From CAZJGG01 sp964545475 (GTDB lineage: Bacteria > Bacillota > Clostridia > Lachnospirales > JAISER01): 29,032 nt of DNA. A program made the translations under genes and the position numbers. Of this stretch, positions 17,220 through 25,862 are shown piece after piece. The stretch lies in contig CAZJGG010000042.1 of NCBI GenBank assembly GCA_964545475.1, positions 1 to 29,032 on the forward strand. Reading direction: 5' to 3'. Position 1 is the stretch's first letter, and the number at the start of each line of letters is the position of its first letter. The notes beneath the pieces were generated by a model, which was given only the letters and a program-made list of their open reading frames with translations, made no database searches and was not told where the DNA came from.

Positions 17220-17241
17220 TTGTTTTTTCTGATGTTAAACT
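17213..17241 (+). promoter_or_regulatory. Promoter of the str operon (rpsL)
   Basis: Perfect TTGACA (17213-17218), 17-bp spacer, TAAACT (17236-17241). The predicted leader is about 70 bases before the rpsL ATG. rpsL therefore has its own promoter and no rpoBC gene precedes it in this window. Confidence 0.8.
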
Positions 17242-17318
17242 GCTGAGGTATGCCGAAAAATAACTTTTTTTTGGTATGCATTTTAAAAATTGGCAGATAT
17301 TATGTAAGGAGGTGCAAT

Positions 17319-17753
17319 ATGCCAACATTTAACCAGTTAGTAAGAAAAGGCAGAAAAACCGTAGAGAAAAAGTCCACTGCTCCTGCGCTTCAAAGAAGCT
17401 TAAACACTTTAAGGAGAAAGACGACTGAAATGTCCAGCCCACAAAAACGTGGCGTGTGTACATCGGTTAAAGCCGCAACACCTAAGAAGCCAAATTCTGC
17501 GCTTCGTAAAATTGCCAGAGTTCGCCTTTCAAATGGTATGGAGGTTACATCCTATATCCCAGGTGAAGGCCACAACTTGCAAGAACACAGCGTTGTTTTA
17601 ATTCGTGGCGGTAGAGTTAAAGACGTTCCTGGTGTGCGTTACCACGTTATCAGAGGAACACTTGACACAGCCGGTGTTGCAAAAAGAAGGCAAGGTCGTT
17701 CCAAATACGGAGCAAAACGCCCGAAGCCGGGTCAAACTGACGCTAAAAAATAG
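17319..17753 (+). CDS. rpsL: 30S ribosomal protein S12
   Basis: 144-residue S12, part of the 30S decoding centre. It starts MPTFNQLVRKGRK and contains the invariant blocks TPKKPNSALRKIARVRL and GEGHNLQEHSVVLIRGGRVK. Lysines that correspond to E. coli K42 and K87 are both present, so a streptomycin-sensitive S12 is expected from sequence. An insertion of about 20 residues relative to E. coli near positions 15-36 is, as I recall, usual for Clostridia. The ATG at 17319 is chosen because AAGGAGGTG precedes it; a longer upstream reading frame from 17250 lacks a site and is not conserved S12. Codons 71-109 are duplicated 1043 bp upstream. Confidence 0.98.
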   Translation: MPTFNQLVRKGRKTVEKKSTAPALQRSLNTLRRKTTEMSSPQKRGVCTSVKAATPKKPNSALRKIARVRLSNGMEVTSYIPGEGHNLQEHSVVLIRGGRVKDVPGVRYHVIRGTLDTAGVAKRRQGRSKYGAKRPKPGQTDAKK

Positions 17754-17927
17754 TTTGGCTTAAAATTTAATAGTGCCATTGCAATTATCTGCCTATAAGA
17801 ATTTTGATTATAGCGGCTTTTGCCGAGAAATAGATAGATTTTTAAAATGGCATGAATCGTGAAAAAACACGAGTACCGTTGATAGAATCTGCGCTTTTTA
17901 GCGCAACTAATTAAGGAGGGAAGAATC
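17754..17927 (+). promoter_or_regulatory. Structured S12-S7 spacer with three hairpins and an internal promoter-like pair
   Basis: The 174-base gap carries CGGC-TTTT-GCCG (17814-17825), TCGTG-A6-CACGA (17857-17872) and TGCGCT-TTTT-AGCGCA (17890-17905), the last ending 8 bases before the rpsG ribosome binding site. TTGCCG (17820-17825), 17 bp, TAAAAT (17843-17848) could be a secondary promoter. In E. coli the S12-S7 gap is the S7 feedback site; whether this spacer does the same is inference. Confidence 0.45.
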
Positions 17928-18398
17928 GTGCCACGTAAAGGACATGTATCAAAAAGAGAAGTTTTGGCAGATCCTGTTTATAGCAGTAAAATAGTTACAA
18001 AGCTTATTAATTCCATAATGCTTGAAGGCAAAAAAGGTACGGCGCAAAACATAGTATACAGTGCTTTTTCAATTGTTGAGGAAAAAAGGGGCGTACCTGC
18101 TTTAGAAGGGTTTACTGAAGCTCTTAACAACATTATGCCAACACTTGAGGTTAAGGCTCGCCGTGTAGGCGGTGCAACTTACCAAGTGCCGATAGAAATC
18201 AGACCAGACAGACGTCAGGCTTTAGGGCTTCGTTGGCTTGTGACTTATTCAAGAAAACGCAGCGAAAAGACTATGAAAGAACGTTTAGCAAATGAAATTT
18301 TAGACGCTATTAACAATGCTGGGGGCGCTGTTAAGAAAAAAGATGAGGTTCACAAGATGGCGGAAGCTAATAAAGCTTTCTCGCATTATAAATGGTAA
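17928..18398 (+). CDS. rpsG: 30S ribosomal protein S7
   Basis: 156-residue S7, which binds 16S rRNA and nucleates the 30S head. It begins MPRKGHVSKREVLADPVYSS and contains ALNNIMPTLEVKARRVGGAT and QVPIEIRPDRRQALGLRWLV, and ends HKMAEANKAFSHYKW as in other bacteria. The GTG start at 17928 follows AAGGAGGG. It is the second gene of the str operon; fusA starts 20 bases after its stop. Length and sequence are normal. Confidence 0.98.
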   Translation: MPRKGHVSKREVLADPVYSSKIVTKLINSIMLEGKKGTAQNIVYSAFSIVEEKRGVPALEGFTEALNNIMPTLEVKARRVGGATYQVPIEIRPDRRQALGLRWLVTYSRKRSEKTMKERLANEILDAINNAGGAVKKKDEVHKMAEANKAFSHYKW

Positions 18399-18417
18399 AT
18401 TTAAGGAGGAATAAATT

Positions 18418-20508
18418 GTGGCCAATAGAGCTTTCCCACTTGAAAAAACGAGGAATATCGGAATAATGGCGCACATAGATGCCGGTAAAACTACTCTTAC
18501 CGAAAGAATTTTATATTACACAGGTCGTAATTATAAAATTGGCGATACCCATGAGGGTACAGCTACCATGGACTGGATGGAGCAAGAGCAAGAAAGAGGC
18601 ATTACAATAACTTCTGCTGCCACAACCACACAGTGGGAGAATCACCGTATTAACATCATTGACACACCAGGGCATGTGGACTTCACTGTTGAAGTTGAAC
18701 GTTCTTTGCGTGTGCTTGATGGCGCTGTCGGCGTTTTTTGTGCTAAAGGCGGCGTAGAGCCTCAATCTGAAACAGTTTGGAGACAGGCGGATAAATACAA
18801 CGTGCCACGTATGGCGTTCGTTAATAAAATGGATATTATGGGCGCCGATTTTTACAATGTTTATGAAATGATTAAAGAAAGGCTTGGAAGCAACCCGATT
18901 CCAGTCCAGATTCCAATCGGCGCTGAAGATACTTTCAAAGGCATTGTTGATTTAATGGAAATGAAAGCCTATATTTATAGAGATGATTTAGGCAAGGAAG
19001 TATCTGTTGAAGATATTCCAGATGATATGAAAGATAAATCTGAAGAATTCAGAAGCAAAATGATAGAGTCAATTGCTGAGCTTGACGACGAATTGATGGA
19101 AAAATATTTTGCAGGGGAAGAGCTTTCAATGGAAGAAATGAAAGCTTCTTTAAGAAAAGCTTGCCTTGCTACAAAAGCGATTCCTATGTTCTGCGGCTCT
19201 GCTTATAAAAACAAAGCAGTTCAAAAGCTTTTGGATGGCGTTGTTGAATATATGCCAGCTCCTACAGACGTTCCTGCAATTAAAGGCGTTCTGCCAGACG
19301 GAGAAACTGAAATTGAAAGACTTTCTTCCGATAGCGAACCGTTTTCCGCTTTGGCGTTTAAAATAATGAACGACCCATTTGTTGGAAAGCTTGCGTTTTT
19401 CCGTGTTTATTCAGGTGTTTTGGAATCTGGCTCTTATGTTTACAATTCTACTAAAGATAAAAAAGAAAGAATTGGGCGTATTCTTCAAATGCACGCTAAC
19501 CACCGTGAAGAGATTGATAAAGTTTACGCCGGAGACATCGCAGCTGCTGTAGGTTTAAAAATGACTACAACAGGTGATACTCTTTGTAATGAAGACAATG
19601 CGGTTATCCTTGAATCTATGAACTTCCCTGAACCAGTTATTTCTGTTGCTATAGAGCCTAAAACAAAAGCAGGCAGAGATAAAATGGGCATTGCTTTGTC
19701 TAAGCTTGCAGAAGAAGATCCAACGTTTAAAACTTATACAGACCAAGATTCCGGTCAAACAATTATTTCTGGTATGGGCGAGTTGCACCTTGAAATTATT
19801 GTTGATAGACTTTTAAGAGAGTTCAAAGTTGAAGCTAACGTAGGTCGTCCACAGGTTGCTTACCGTGAAACATTCTCTAAAAATGCAGATGTTGAAGGAC
19901 GTTATATTAAACAGTCCGGCGGTAGAGGTCAGTACGGTCACTGTAAAGTACGCTTTGAGCCAATGGATGCTAACGATGCCGACAAACCATACGAATTTGT
20001 TAACGAAATCGTAGGCGGTGTTATTCCAAGAGAATATATCCCGGCTATCGATAACGGTATTAAAGAAGCTATGCAATCCGGTATTCTCGGTGGCTTCCCT
20101 GTACTTGGCGTAAAAGCAATTTTATACGATGGTTCTTACCATGAGGTTGACTCTTCTGAAATGGCTTACAAAATCGCCGGTTCTATGGCGTTTAAGGAGG
20201 CTATGAAAAAAGGTTCTCCAATTCTTTTAGAACCAATTATGAAGGTTGACGTAACTGTTCCTGAAGAATATATGGGCGAAGTTATCGGCGATATTAACTC
20301 TCGCCGTGGTAAAATTGAATCTATGGAAGCAAGACAAAACGTTCAAGTTGTTCACTCTTATGTTCCTCTTGCGGAAATGTTTGGTTATGCAACGGACTTA
20401 CGCTCCAAAACACAAGGACGCGGCGTTTACGCAATGGAAGTAAGCCGTTACGAGGCTGTTCCTAAAGCAATCCAAGAAAAAATGGTTGCAGGCAAAAAGT
20501 CCGAGTAA
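18418..20508 (+). CDS. fusA: Elongation factor G
   Basis: 696-residue EF-G, the GTPase that drives translocation on the ribosome. G1 is AHIDAGKTT (residues 18-26), switch regions include GITITSAATTTQW, G3 is DTPGHVDF and G4 NKMD. The C-terminal domains IV and V are complete (GGRGQYGHCKVRFEP; MFGYATDLRSKTQGRG). The GTG start is set by AAGGAGG 9 bases upstream. It is followed by a 118-base gap with a separate promoter for tuf. A full-length, normal sequence. Confidence 0.98.
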   Translation: MANRAFPLEKTRNIGIMAHIDAGKTTLTERILYYTGRNYKIGDTHEGTATMDWMEQEQERGITITSAATTTQWENHRINIIDTPGHVDFTVEVERSLRVLDGAVGVFCAKGGVEPQSETVWRQADKYNVPRMAFVNKMDIMGADFYNVYEMIKERLGSNPIPVQIPIGAEDTFKGIVDLMEMKAYIYRDDLGKEVSVEDIPDDMKDKSEEFRSKMIESIAELDDELMEKYFAGEELSMEEMKASLRKACLATKAIPMFCGSAYKNKAVQKLLDGVVEYMPAPTDVPAIKGVLPDGETEIERLSSDSEPFSALAFKIMNDPFVGKLAFFRVYSGVLESGSYVYNSTKDKKERIGRILQMHANHREEIDKVYAGDIAAAVGLKMTTTGDTLCNEDNAVILESMNFPEPVISVAIEPKTKAGRDKMGIALSKLAEEDPTFKTYTDQDSGQTIISGMGELHLEIIVDRLLREFKVEANVGRPQVAYRETFSKNADVEGRYIKQSGGRGQYGHCKVRFEPMDANDADKPYEFVNEIVGGVIPREYIPAIDNGIKEAMQSGILGGFPVLGVKAILYDGSYHEVDSSEMAYKIAGSMAFKEAMKKGSPILLEPIMKVDVTVPEEYMGEVIGDINSRRGKIESMEARQNVQVVHSYVPLAEMFGYATDLRSKTQGRGVYAMEVSRYEAVPKAIQEKMVAGKKSE

Positions 20509-20521
20509 AAATAAATTTATC

Positions 20522-20550
20522 TTGCAAAATTCTGTAAAAATAAATATAAT
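20522..20550 (+). promoter_or_regulatory. tuf promoter
   Basis: TTGCAA (20522-20527), 17-bp spacer, perfect TATAAT (20545-20550). A small hairpin GAGGG-CTAA-CCCTC (20590-20603) lies in the leader just before the AAGGAGG site. EF-Tu can thus be made independently of the rest of the operon. Confidence 0.8.
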
Positions 20551-20626
20551 ATATTCATTATGACTAATGAATAATCCAATACGAAAAAAGAGGGCTAACC
20601 CTCACTATTAAAGGAGGAAATTTTCA

Positions 20627-21820
20627 ATGGCTAAGGCTAAATTTGAAAGAACTAAACCACACGTTAACATCGGTACTATCGGTCATATCGACCATGGTAA
20701 AACTACTCTCACTGCTGCTATTACTAAAGTTTTGCACGACCGTTATCAATTAGGAGAAGAAGTTGCTTTTGATAAAATCGACAAAGCTCCTGAAGAAAAA
20801 GCACGTGGAATCACAATTTCAACTACACACGTTGAATATGAAACTCCAAACCGTCACTATGCACACGTTGACTGTCCAGGTCATGCCGATTATGTTAAAA
20901 ACATGATTACTGGCGCTGCACAAATGGACGGCGCAATCCTCGTTGTTGCTGCAACAGATGGTCCTATGGCTCAAACAAGAGAACACATCTTGCTTGCTCG
21001 TCAGGTAGGCGTTCCTTATATCGTTGTATTTATGAACAAATGCGACATGGTAGACGACGAAGAACTTCTTGACTTAGTTGAAATGGAAATCCGTGACTTA
21101 TTAAGCTTCTATGAATTCCCTGGCGATGATATTCCTGTTGTTAGAGGCGCTGCTTTCCCAGCTCTTAACGACACAACAGGTCAATGGGCTGATAGCATTG
21201 TTAAGCTTTTTGAAGCAGTTGACGAATATATTCCATCTCCTGAACGTGACACTGACAAACCTTTCCTTATGCCTGTAGAAGACGTTTTCTCTATTACAGG
21301 TCGTGGTACAGTTGCTACAGGCAGAGTTGAACGTGGTATCATCAAAGTTCAAGACAACGTTGAAATCGTTGGCCTTACTGATGAAAAACGTGTTGTTGTT
21401 GTTACAGGCGTTGAAATGTTTAGAAAACTTCTTGACCAAGCTGAAGCTGGTGACAACGTTGGTTTGCTTCTTCGTGGTGTTCAAAGAACTGAAATTGAAA
21501 GAGGACAAGTACTTGCAAAACCAGGTTCTATCACTCCTCACACTGTTTTCAAAGCGCAAGTTTACGTTTTGACACAAGAAGAAGGCGGCAGACACAAACC
21601 TTTCTTTAACAACTATCGTCCACAGTTCTATTTCAGAACTACAGACGTTACTGGCGTTATCACTTTACCAGAAGGCACTGAAATGTGTATGCCTGGCGAT
21701 AACATTGAAATGGAAATCAACCTTATCACTCCAATCGCTATGGAACAAGGTTTACGTTTCGCTATCCGTGAAGGCGGCAGAACAGTAGGCGCAGGCTCTG
21801 TTGTTTCTATCATTAAATAG
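20627..21820 (+). CDS. tuf: Elongation factor Tu
   Basis: 397-residue EF-Tu, which delivers aminoacyl-tRNA to the ribosome as a GTP complex. G1 is GHIDHGKT (residues 19-26), G3 DCPGHADYVKN and G4 NKCDM. Domains II and III are complete (GRGTVATGRVERG; GGRHKPFFNNYRPQFYFRTT; ending GGRTVGAGSVVSI). The ATG follows AAGGAGG. It is the last gene of the str group; a terminator follows 30 bases after the stop. Normal length and sequence. Confidence 0.98.
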   Translation: MAKAKFERTKPHVNIGTIGHIDHGKTTLTAAITKVLHDRYQLGEEVAFDKIDKAPEEKARGITISTTHVEYETPNRHYAHVDCPGHADYVKNMITGAAQMDGAILVVAATDGPMAQTREHILLARQVGVPYIVVFMNKCDMVDDEELLDLVEMEIRDLLSFYEFPGDDIPVVRGAAFPALNDTTGQWADSIVKLFEAVDEYIPSPERDTDKPFLMPVEDVFSITGRGTVATGRVERGIIKVQDNVEIVGLTDEKRVVVVTGVEMFRKLLDQAEAGDNVGLLLRGVQRTEIERGQVLAKPGSITPHTVFKAQVYVLTQEEGGRHKPFFNNYRPQFYFRTTDVTGVITLPEGTEMCMPGDNIEMEINLITPIAMEQGLRFAIREGGRTVGAGSVVSIIK

Positions 21821-21849
21821 TAACTAATATATTTAGCCATACAAATAGA

Positions 21850-21884
21850 AACTCACTTATGTTGATACATAGGTGAGTTTTTTA
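21850..21884 (+). terminator. Terminator after tuf
   Basis: AACTCACTTATGT (21850-21862) pairs with ACATAGGTGAGTT (21867-21879) with a single G-T pair and a TGAT loop, followed by a T-rich tail. Confidence 0.9.
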
Positions 21885-22166
21885 TTTATAATTATCTAAA
21901 GTTTTTGAAAAAACACTTGAGGTCTAGATCGATTATTCTCCAAAATAATTAATTTCGTTATTTTTTGTTTTATTAGCTTGTCACAAAAATTCAAAAGCTT
22001 TCATATGATATAGTAGTAGAACAAAAAATTACTTATTTACACGAAATAAACTATTCACAAAAGTAAAAATAAGTTAAAATACAGCGTTCTACTTAACAGC
22101 AAATTTGCAGACAGCACAAACAACAATCGAGATTACAAATTAGCATAAGATAAGAAATTATAAAAA

Positions 22167-22291
22167 ACTTATGATAAATGCCGAGAGTACTTATGATTTA
22201 CACCAAATACACTTATGATTAAACACCTAGAGTACTTATGACTGAATGCTATAGAACACTTATGATTATAAAATTAAGGAGTACCTATGAT
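22167..22291. repeat. Iteron-like array: six ACTTATGAT cores at 22-25 bp spacing
   Basis: Cores start at 22167, 22189, 22211, 22234, 22258 and 22283. The consensus is ACTTATGAT, usually preceded by AGT or AC; copies 4 and 6 each have one change (ACTTATGAC, ACCTATGAT). Successive spacings are 22, 22, 23, 24 and 25 bp, about two helical turns. The sequence between cores is only partly similar. This pattern resembles multiple protein-binding sites, such as transposase sites at the ends of Tn7-like or IS21-like elements, but no transposase gene is present. CRISPR is excluded by size and by variable spacing. Confidence 0.75.
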
Positions 22292-22336
22292 AAAAAGCAC
22301 CCAAGAGCTGTCAAACACAAGCCTTTGAGTGCTTTT
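22292..22336 (-). terminator. Terminator of the hydrogenase operon
   Basis: AAAAAGCAC (22292-22300) pairs with GTGCTTTT (22329-22336), with a partly paired inner stem (CAAGAGC / GCCTTTG). On the minus strand the stem is followed by a T5 run. It lies 16 bases after the hydA stop. Confidence 0.8.
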
Positions 22337-22351
22337 CGTTAAAGCATGATA

Positions 22352-24118
22352 TTAAATTCTTTCACGTTTTTCATAATGAGTATGCAACAATTGATGCGCA
22401 AGCTCGCCATAAGGCGTACCTAAATACTTTTCGTAAAGCTCAATTACTTCTTTGTTAAGATGAGATTTGCGTACTGCCTTTTGCTCATCTTCTTTATATA
22501 AAGCTTGTTGGCGTTTTTTAATTGTTTCAAAATTATTGTGGTGGTAAGGCTGCCCTCCCCCGGCAATACATCCCGTTGGACATGCCATAATTTCAATAGC
22601 GGTATATTGGCTCTTTCCTTCTTTAATTTCTTCGAGAAGCTGACGTGCATTACCAAGTCCGCTGGAAATACCAATTACAATTTCCTTGTCTCCAATTTTT
22701 ACAGTTGCTTTTCTTAATCCTTCAAGCCCTCTTAACTGCTCAAATTCAATCTCTTTTAATTCCTCGCCTGTAATCCATTCATGAGCAGTACGTACAACCG
22801 CTTCAATAACGCCGCCTGAAGTACCGAAAATAACTGAAGCGCCAGTAGATTCCCCAAGAATCGGGTCAAATTCGCCGTCCGGCAAATCTGTAAATCTAAT
22901 TCCGGCTTCTTTAATCATTATTGCAAGCTCTCTTGTAGTAACTACTATGTCAACATCGTCACAGTTGTCTTTTGTAAGTTCTGGGCGTTTAGCCTCAGCC
23001 TTTTTAGCCACACAAGGCATTACAGAAACAACAACTATATCTTCTGGATTAATCCCCATTTTTTCTGCATAATATGTTTTGGCAATAGCACCCACCATAA
23101 TATGAGGAGACTTACAAGTTGACGGAATGTCTAATAAATCTGGGAACTGGTGCTCAATGAATTTAACCCACGCCGGGCAGCAGCTTGTAAGCATTGGCAT
23201 TGTCTTGTTTTCTTGTATTCTATGGATAAATTCGGCAGTTTCTTCCATAACCGTAAGGTCGGCGCCGAAGTCAGTATCAAAAACTGCGCTAAAGCCCATT
23301 CTTCTAAGTGCTGTAACCATTTTACCGGTAACAATTGTTCCTGGTTCGTATCCGAAAAGCTCGCCAAGCGCAACCCTTATTGCAGGTGCTGTTTGAACAA
23401 TAACATGCTTTTTAGGATCATGTATTGCCCGCCAAACTTTCTGTACATGGTTAACTTCCGTAAGGGCTGCTGTTGGGCATACAGAAACGCACTGCCCACA
23501 ATATGTGCAAGAAGATTCCAGCATTGGCATATTAAACGCAGGACCAACAAACGCTTTAAACCCTCTGCTTATGCCAGACAAAATGCCGCATGTCTGCACT
23601 TTATTACACATAGTTTCGCAGCGTCTGCAATAAATACATTTATTTGCATCTTTAACAATAGCACCGCTGGATTCATCCAACGGATATTGCATACGCTCTC
23701 CCTCGAAAGGAATCTCTCTAATACCAAGCTCAGCCGCAAGGGATTGTAAATCGCAGTCAGTATTTTTCGGGCATGTAAAGCAAGCGTTGGGGTGGTTTGA
23801 AAGGAGAAGCTCTACAGAGATTCTTCTGGCGGTAACGGCTCTGATGCTGTTAGTAACAACCTCCATGCCTTCCGTTACTTTAGTTACGCAAGACGGAACA
23901 ACTTTATTTCTGTTAGTCTTATTATCAATAAGTTCTACCATACATACACGGCAGGAAGCGGTTTGATTAACCATTTTAATATCGTGCATATCAAGGTGAC
24001 ACAACGTCGGTATTCTAATTTCATGAAGATTGGCTGCTTCTAAAATGGTCATTCCTTCGTCAACTGTCATATCCATATGGTTAATAATGCATTTTATTTG
24101 TTTTTTCTGATTATCCAT
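22352..24118 (-). CDS. hydA: [FeFe] hydrogenase catalytic subunit HydA, trimeric NADH-linked type
   Basis: 588-residue enzyme that interconverts protons and H2. It has an N-terminal [2Fe-2S] domain (C40, C56, C59, C77), a His-Cys [4Fe-4S] site (H109, C113, C116, C122), two [4Fe-4S] sites (C161/164/167/171; C204/207/210/214) and a complete H-cluster domain: TSCCPAW (C313, C314), MPCVAKKAEA (C369) and MACPTGCIAGGGQP (C513, C517). The small-subunit-like tail NKEVIELYEKYLGTPYGELA is present. There is no extra C-terminal [2Fe-2S] domain as in Thermotoga HydA. The ATG overlaps hydB by 8 bases. With HydB and HydC it should form a cytoplasmic NAD(H)-coupled hydrogenase. Confidence 0.97.
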   Translation of the reverse strand: MDNQKKQIKCIINHMDMTVDEGMTILEAANLHEIRIPTLCHLDMHDIKMVNQTASCRVCMVELIDNKTNRNKVVPSCVTKVTEGMEVVTNSIRAVTARRISVELLLSNHPNACFTCPKNTDCDLQSLAAELGIREIPFEGERMQYPLDESSGAIVKDANKCIYCRRCETMCNKVQTCGILSGISRGFKAFVGPAFNMPMLESSCTYCGQCVSVCPTAALTEVNHVQKVWRAIHDPKKHVIVQTAPAIRVALGELFGYEPGTIVTGKMVTALRRMGFSAVFDTDFGADLTVMEETAEFIHRIQENKTMPMLTSCCPAWVKFIEHQFPDLLDIPSTCKSPHIMVGAIAKTYYAEKMGINPEDIVVVSVMPCVAKKAEAKRPELTKDNCDDVDIVVTTRELAIMIKEAGIRFTDLPDGEFDPILGESTGASVIFGTSGGVIEAVVRTAHEWITGEELKEIEFEQLRGLEGLRKATVKIGDKEIVIGISSGLGNARQLLEEIKEGKSQYTAIEIMACPTGCIAGGGQPYHHNNFETIKKRQQALYKEDEQKAVRKSHLNKEVIELYEKYLGTPYGELAHQLLHTHYEKRERI

Positions 24119-25862
24119 TTTGCATTACTTCCTTCTCTTTTCGATTTTTTGAGCTGTCATCCTTTATGAATGCCAAGTATTCTTCCTCAAAATGAGTTAG
24201 AGTGCTTATTATCGGGTTAGGCGCCGTTTGCCCAAGCCCACATAAAGAACCGTCTTTTACCGTATAAGCAAGCTGCCTTAAAATATCAATGTCATGCTGG
24301 GTAGCATCGCCTTTGGTAATTTTACATAAAAGCTCATAAAGCCTTTTTGTTCCAACTCTGCACGGTGTGCAACGACCGCATGACTCATCCATGGTAAATT
24401 CAAGAAAGAACTTTGCAATTTCAACCATGTTATCTGTTTCATCCATAACAATCATACCGCCGGAACCCATCATAGAGGAGATGCTTATAAGGCTTTCATA
24501 ATCTATAGGAGTATCTAAATATTTTTCGGTTATAACGCCGCCAGAAGGTCCGCCCGTCTGCACCGCTTTAAATTTATGTCCATCTTTTATGCCGCCGCCA
24601 ATATCATATATAATTTCTCTTAAAGTAATGCCCATAGGAACTTCAACAAGCCCAACATTATTGATTTTACCTGCAAGAGCGAAAACTTTTGTTCCACGGC
24701 TCTTTTCAGTACCAACTGATGCAAACCATTCTGCACCTTTTGTAATAATAATAGGAATATTAGCAAATGTCTCAACATTGTTAACGCATGTTGGGTATCC
24801 CCAATAACCTTCTTGTGCAGGATAAGGCGGTTTGTAGCTTGGCTCTCCGCGTCTGCCTTCGCATGAATTTATAAGAGCGGTTTCTTCGCCGCAAACAAAT
24901 GCACCTGCGCCGTACTTAAACTGTATATCAAACTCAAAATCAGTACCGAATATTCCTTTTCCTAAAAAGCCCGTTTCTCTGGCTTGGTCTATTGCAATTT
25001 TAAGCCTCTCTATTGCAAGGGGGTATTCCGCTCTTATATAAATAAGCCCGTAAGAAGCCCCGATGGAATAAGCAGCTATCGCCATTGCTTCAATAATGGA
25101 TTGAGGGTCTCCCTCTAAAATACTTCTGTCCATAAAAGCGCCAGGGTCGCCTTCGTCGGCGTTACATATAACGTATTTTTTGTCCCCTTGGCTTTTTCTT
25201 GTAACATCCCACTTAATGCCTGTTGGGAAACCTCCGCCTCCCCTTCCTCTTAAACCGGATGCTTTAACAACTTCAATTACCTCTTCCGGAGTCATTTTAG
25301 TAAGGGCTATTCCGAGAGCTTCATATCCGCCTAAAGAAATGTACTCATAAATATCTTGGGGGTCAATAAGGCCGCAGTTTCTAAGAGCAACTCTATGTTG
25401 TTTCTTATAAAACGGGATGTCCTCATGTTTTTGAAGCCTTTGTTTTGTATCAGGCTCTGTATATAAAAGCCTATCAACAATATTTCCGCCTATAAGGTGT
25501 TCGTCAATTATATCTTTTACATCTTTTGGCCCAACCTGTACGTAAAAAACATTATCCGGCTGAATTTTTACTATAGGACCTTGTTCACAAAAACCGAAGC
25601 AGCCAGTTTTTATTAACTTAACTTTCCCTTCAAGCCCTTTAGCTTTAATAAGTAAACTGAAATTTTTGAAAACTTTTTCGCTTGCGCTTGAAAGACACGC
25701 TGTTCCTCCGCAAACAATTACATTATACTCAACATCACCATCTGTAACGCCTTGATGATCACTAAAATCATATACGCTGTCTTCGCAAGATTTTCTTAAA
25801 CATGTTTTACAAAGGCTGTCCTTTTTGGCTTGTGCAAGCTGTTCCAGTGATTTAATTTGCAT
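24111..25862 (-). CDS. hydB: NADH-linked hydrogenase diaphorase subunit HydB (NuoF-like), short C-terminus
   Basis: 583-residue FMN- and NAD-binding subunit. A thioredoxin-like [2Fe-2S] domain carries C51, C56, C88 and C92 (CGGTAC; KTGCFGFC). The NuoF core shows the FMN/NADH motifs LRGRGGGGFPTGIKWD, CNADEGDPGAFMDRS and GAGAFVCGEETAL, and a [4Fe-4S] site SCGRCTPCRVG with a later GSLCG. The protein ends about 30 residues after GLGQTAPNP and has no C-terminal two-[4Fe-4S] ferredoxin domain, which bifurcating HydB proteins carry. An extra cysteine cluster, LCKTCLRKSC (C18, C21, C26), lies at the N-terminus. The ATG follows GAGGTGG. It overlaps hydC by 11 bases and hydA by 8, a tightly coupled operon. 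Confidence 0.95.
   Translation of the reverse strand: MQIKSLEQLAQAKKDSLCKTCLRKSCEDSVYDFSDHQGVTDGDVEYNVIVCGGTACLSSASEKVFKNFSLLIKAKGLEGKVKLIKTGCFGFCEQGPIVKIQPDNVFYVQVGPKDVKDIIDEHLIGGNIVDRLLYTEPDTKQRLQKHEDIPFYKKQHRVALRNCGLIDPQDIYEYISLGGYEALGIALTKMTPEEVIEVVKASGLRGRGGGGFPTGIKWDVTRKSQGDKKYVICNADEGDPGAFMDRSILEGDPQSIIEAMAIAAYSIGASYGLIYIRAEYPLAIERLKIAIDQARETGFLGKGIFGTDFEFDIQFKYGAGAFVCGEETALINSCEGRRGEPSYKPPYPAQEGYWGYPTCVNNVETFANIPIIITKGAEWFASVGTEKSRGTKVFALAGKINNVGLVEVPMGITLREIIYDIGGGIKDGHKFKAVQTGGPSGGVITEKYLDTPIDYESLISISSMMGSGGMIVMDETDNMVEIAKFFLEFTMDESCGRCTPCRVGTKRLYELLCKITKGDATQHDIDILRQLAYTVKDGSLCGLGQTAPNPIISTLTHFEEEYLAFIKDDSSKNRKEKEVMQNG

Larger units (their letters stand above)
21885..22351. other. 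Convergent gene-free region between tuf and hydA
   Basis: No supportable protein gene on either strand. The first 270 bases are very AT-rich with no clear signal apart from one diverged relative of the repeat core at 22031-22048 (ACTTATTTACACGAAATA). The repeat array and the hydA terminator fill the rest. Confidence 0.7.

Noticed and set aside
17250..17318. 23-codon N-terminal extension of S12
   Set aside because: Begins at a non-ATG start without a ribosome binding site; the internal ATG has AAGGAGGTG and matches the universal S12 start.
22167..22291. CRISPR array or replication origin
   Set aside because: The 9-bp cores are too short and the spacing is too variable for CRISPR; there are no DnaA boxes (TTATCCACA) or dnaA/rep genes nearby.
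23150..23749. 199-codon open frame on the plus strand
   Set aside because: Lies wholly antisense to hydA, whose motifs are complete; no ribosome binding site. A shadow frame.
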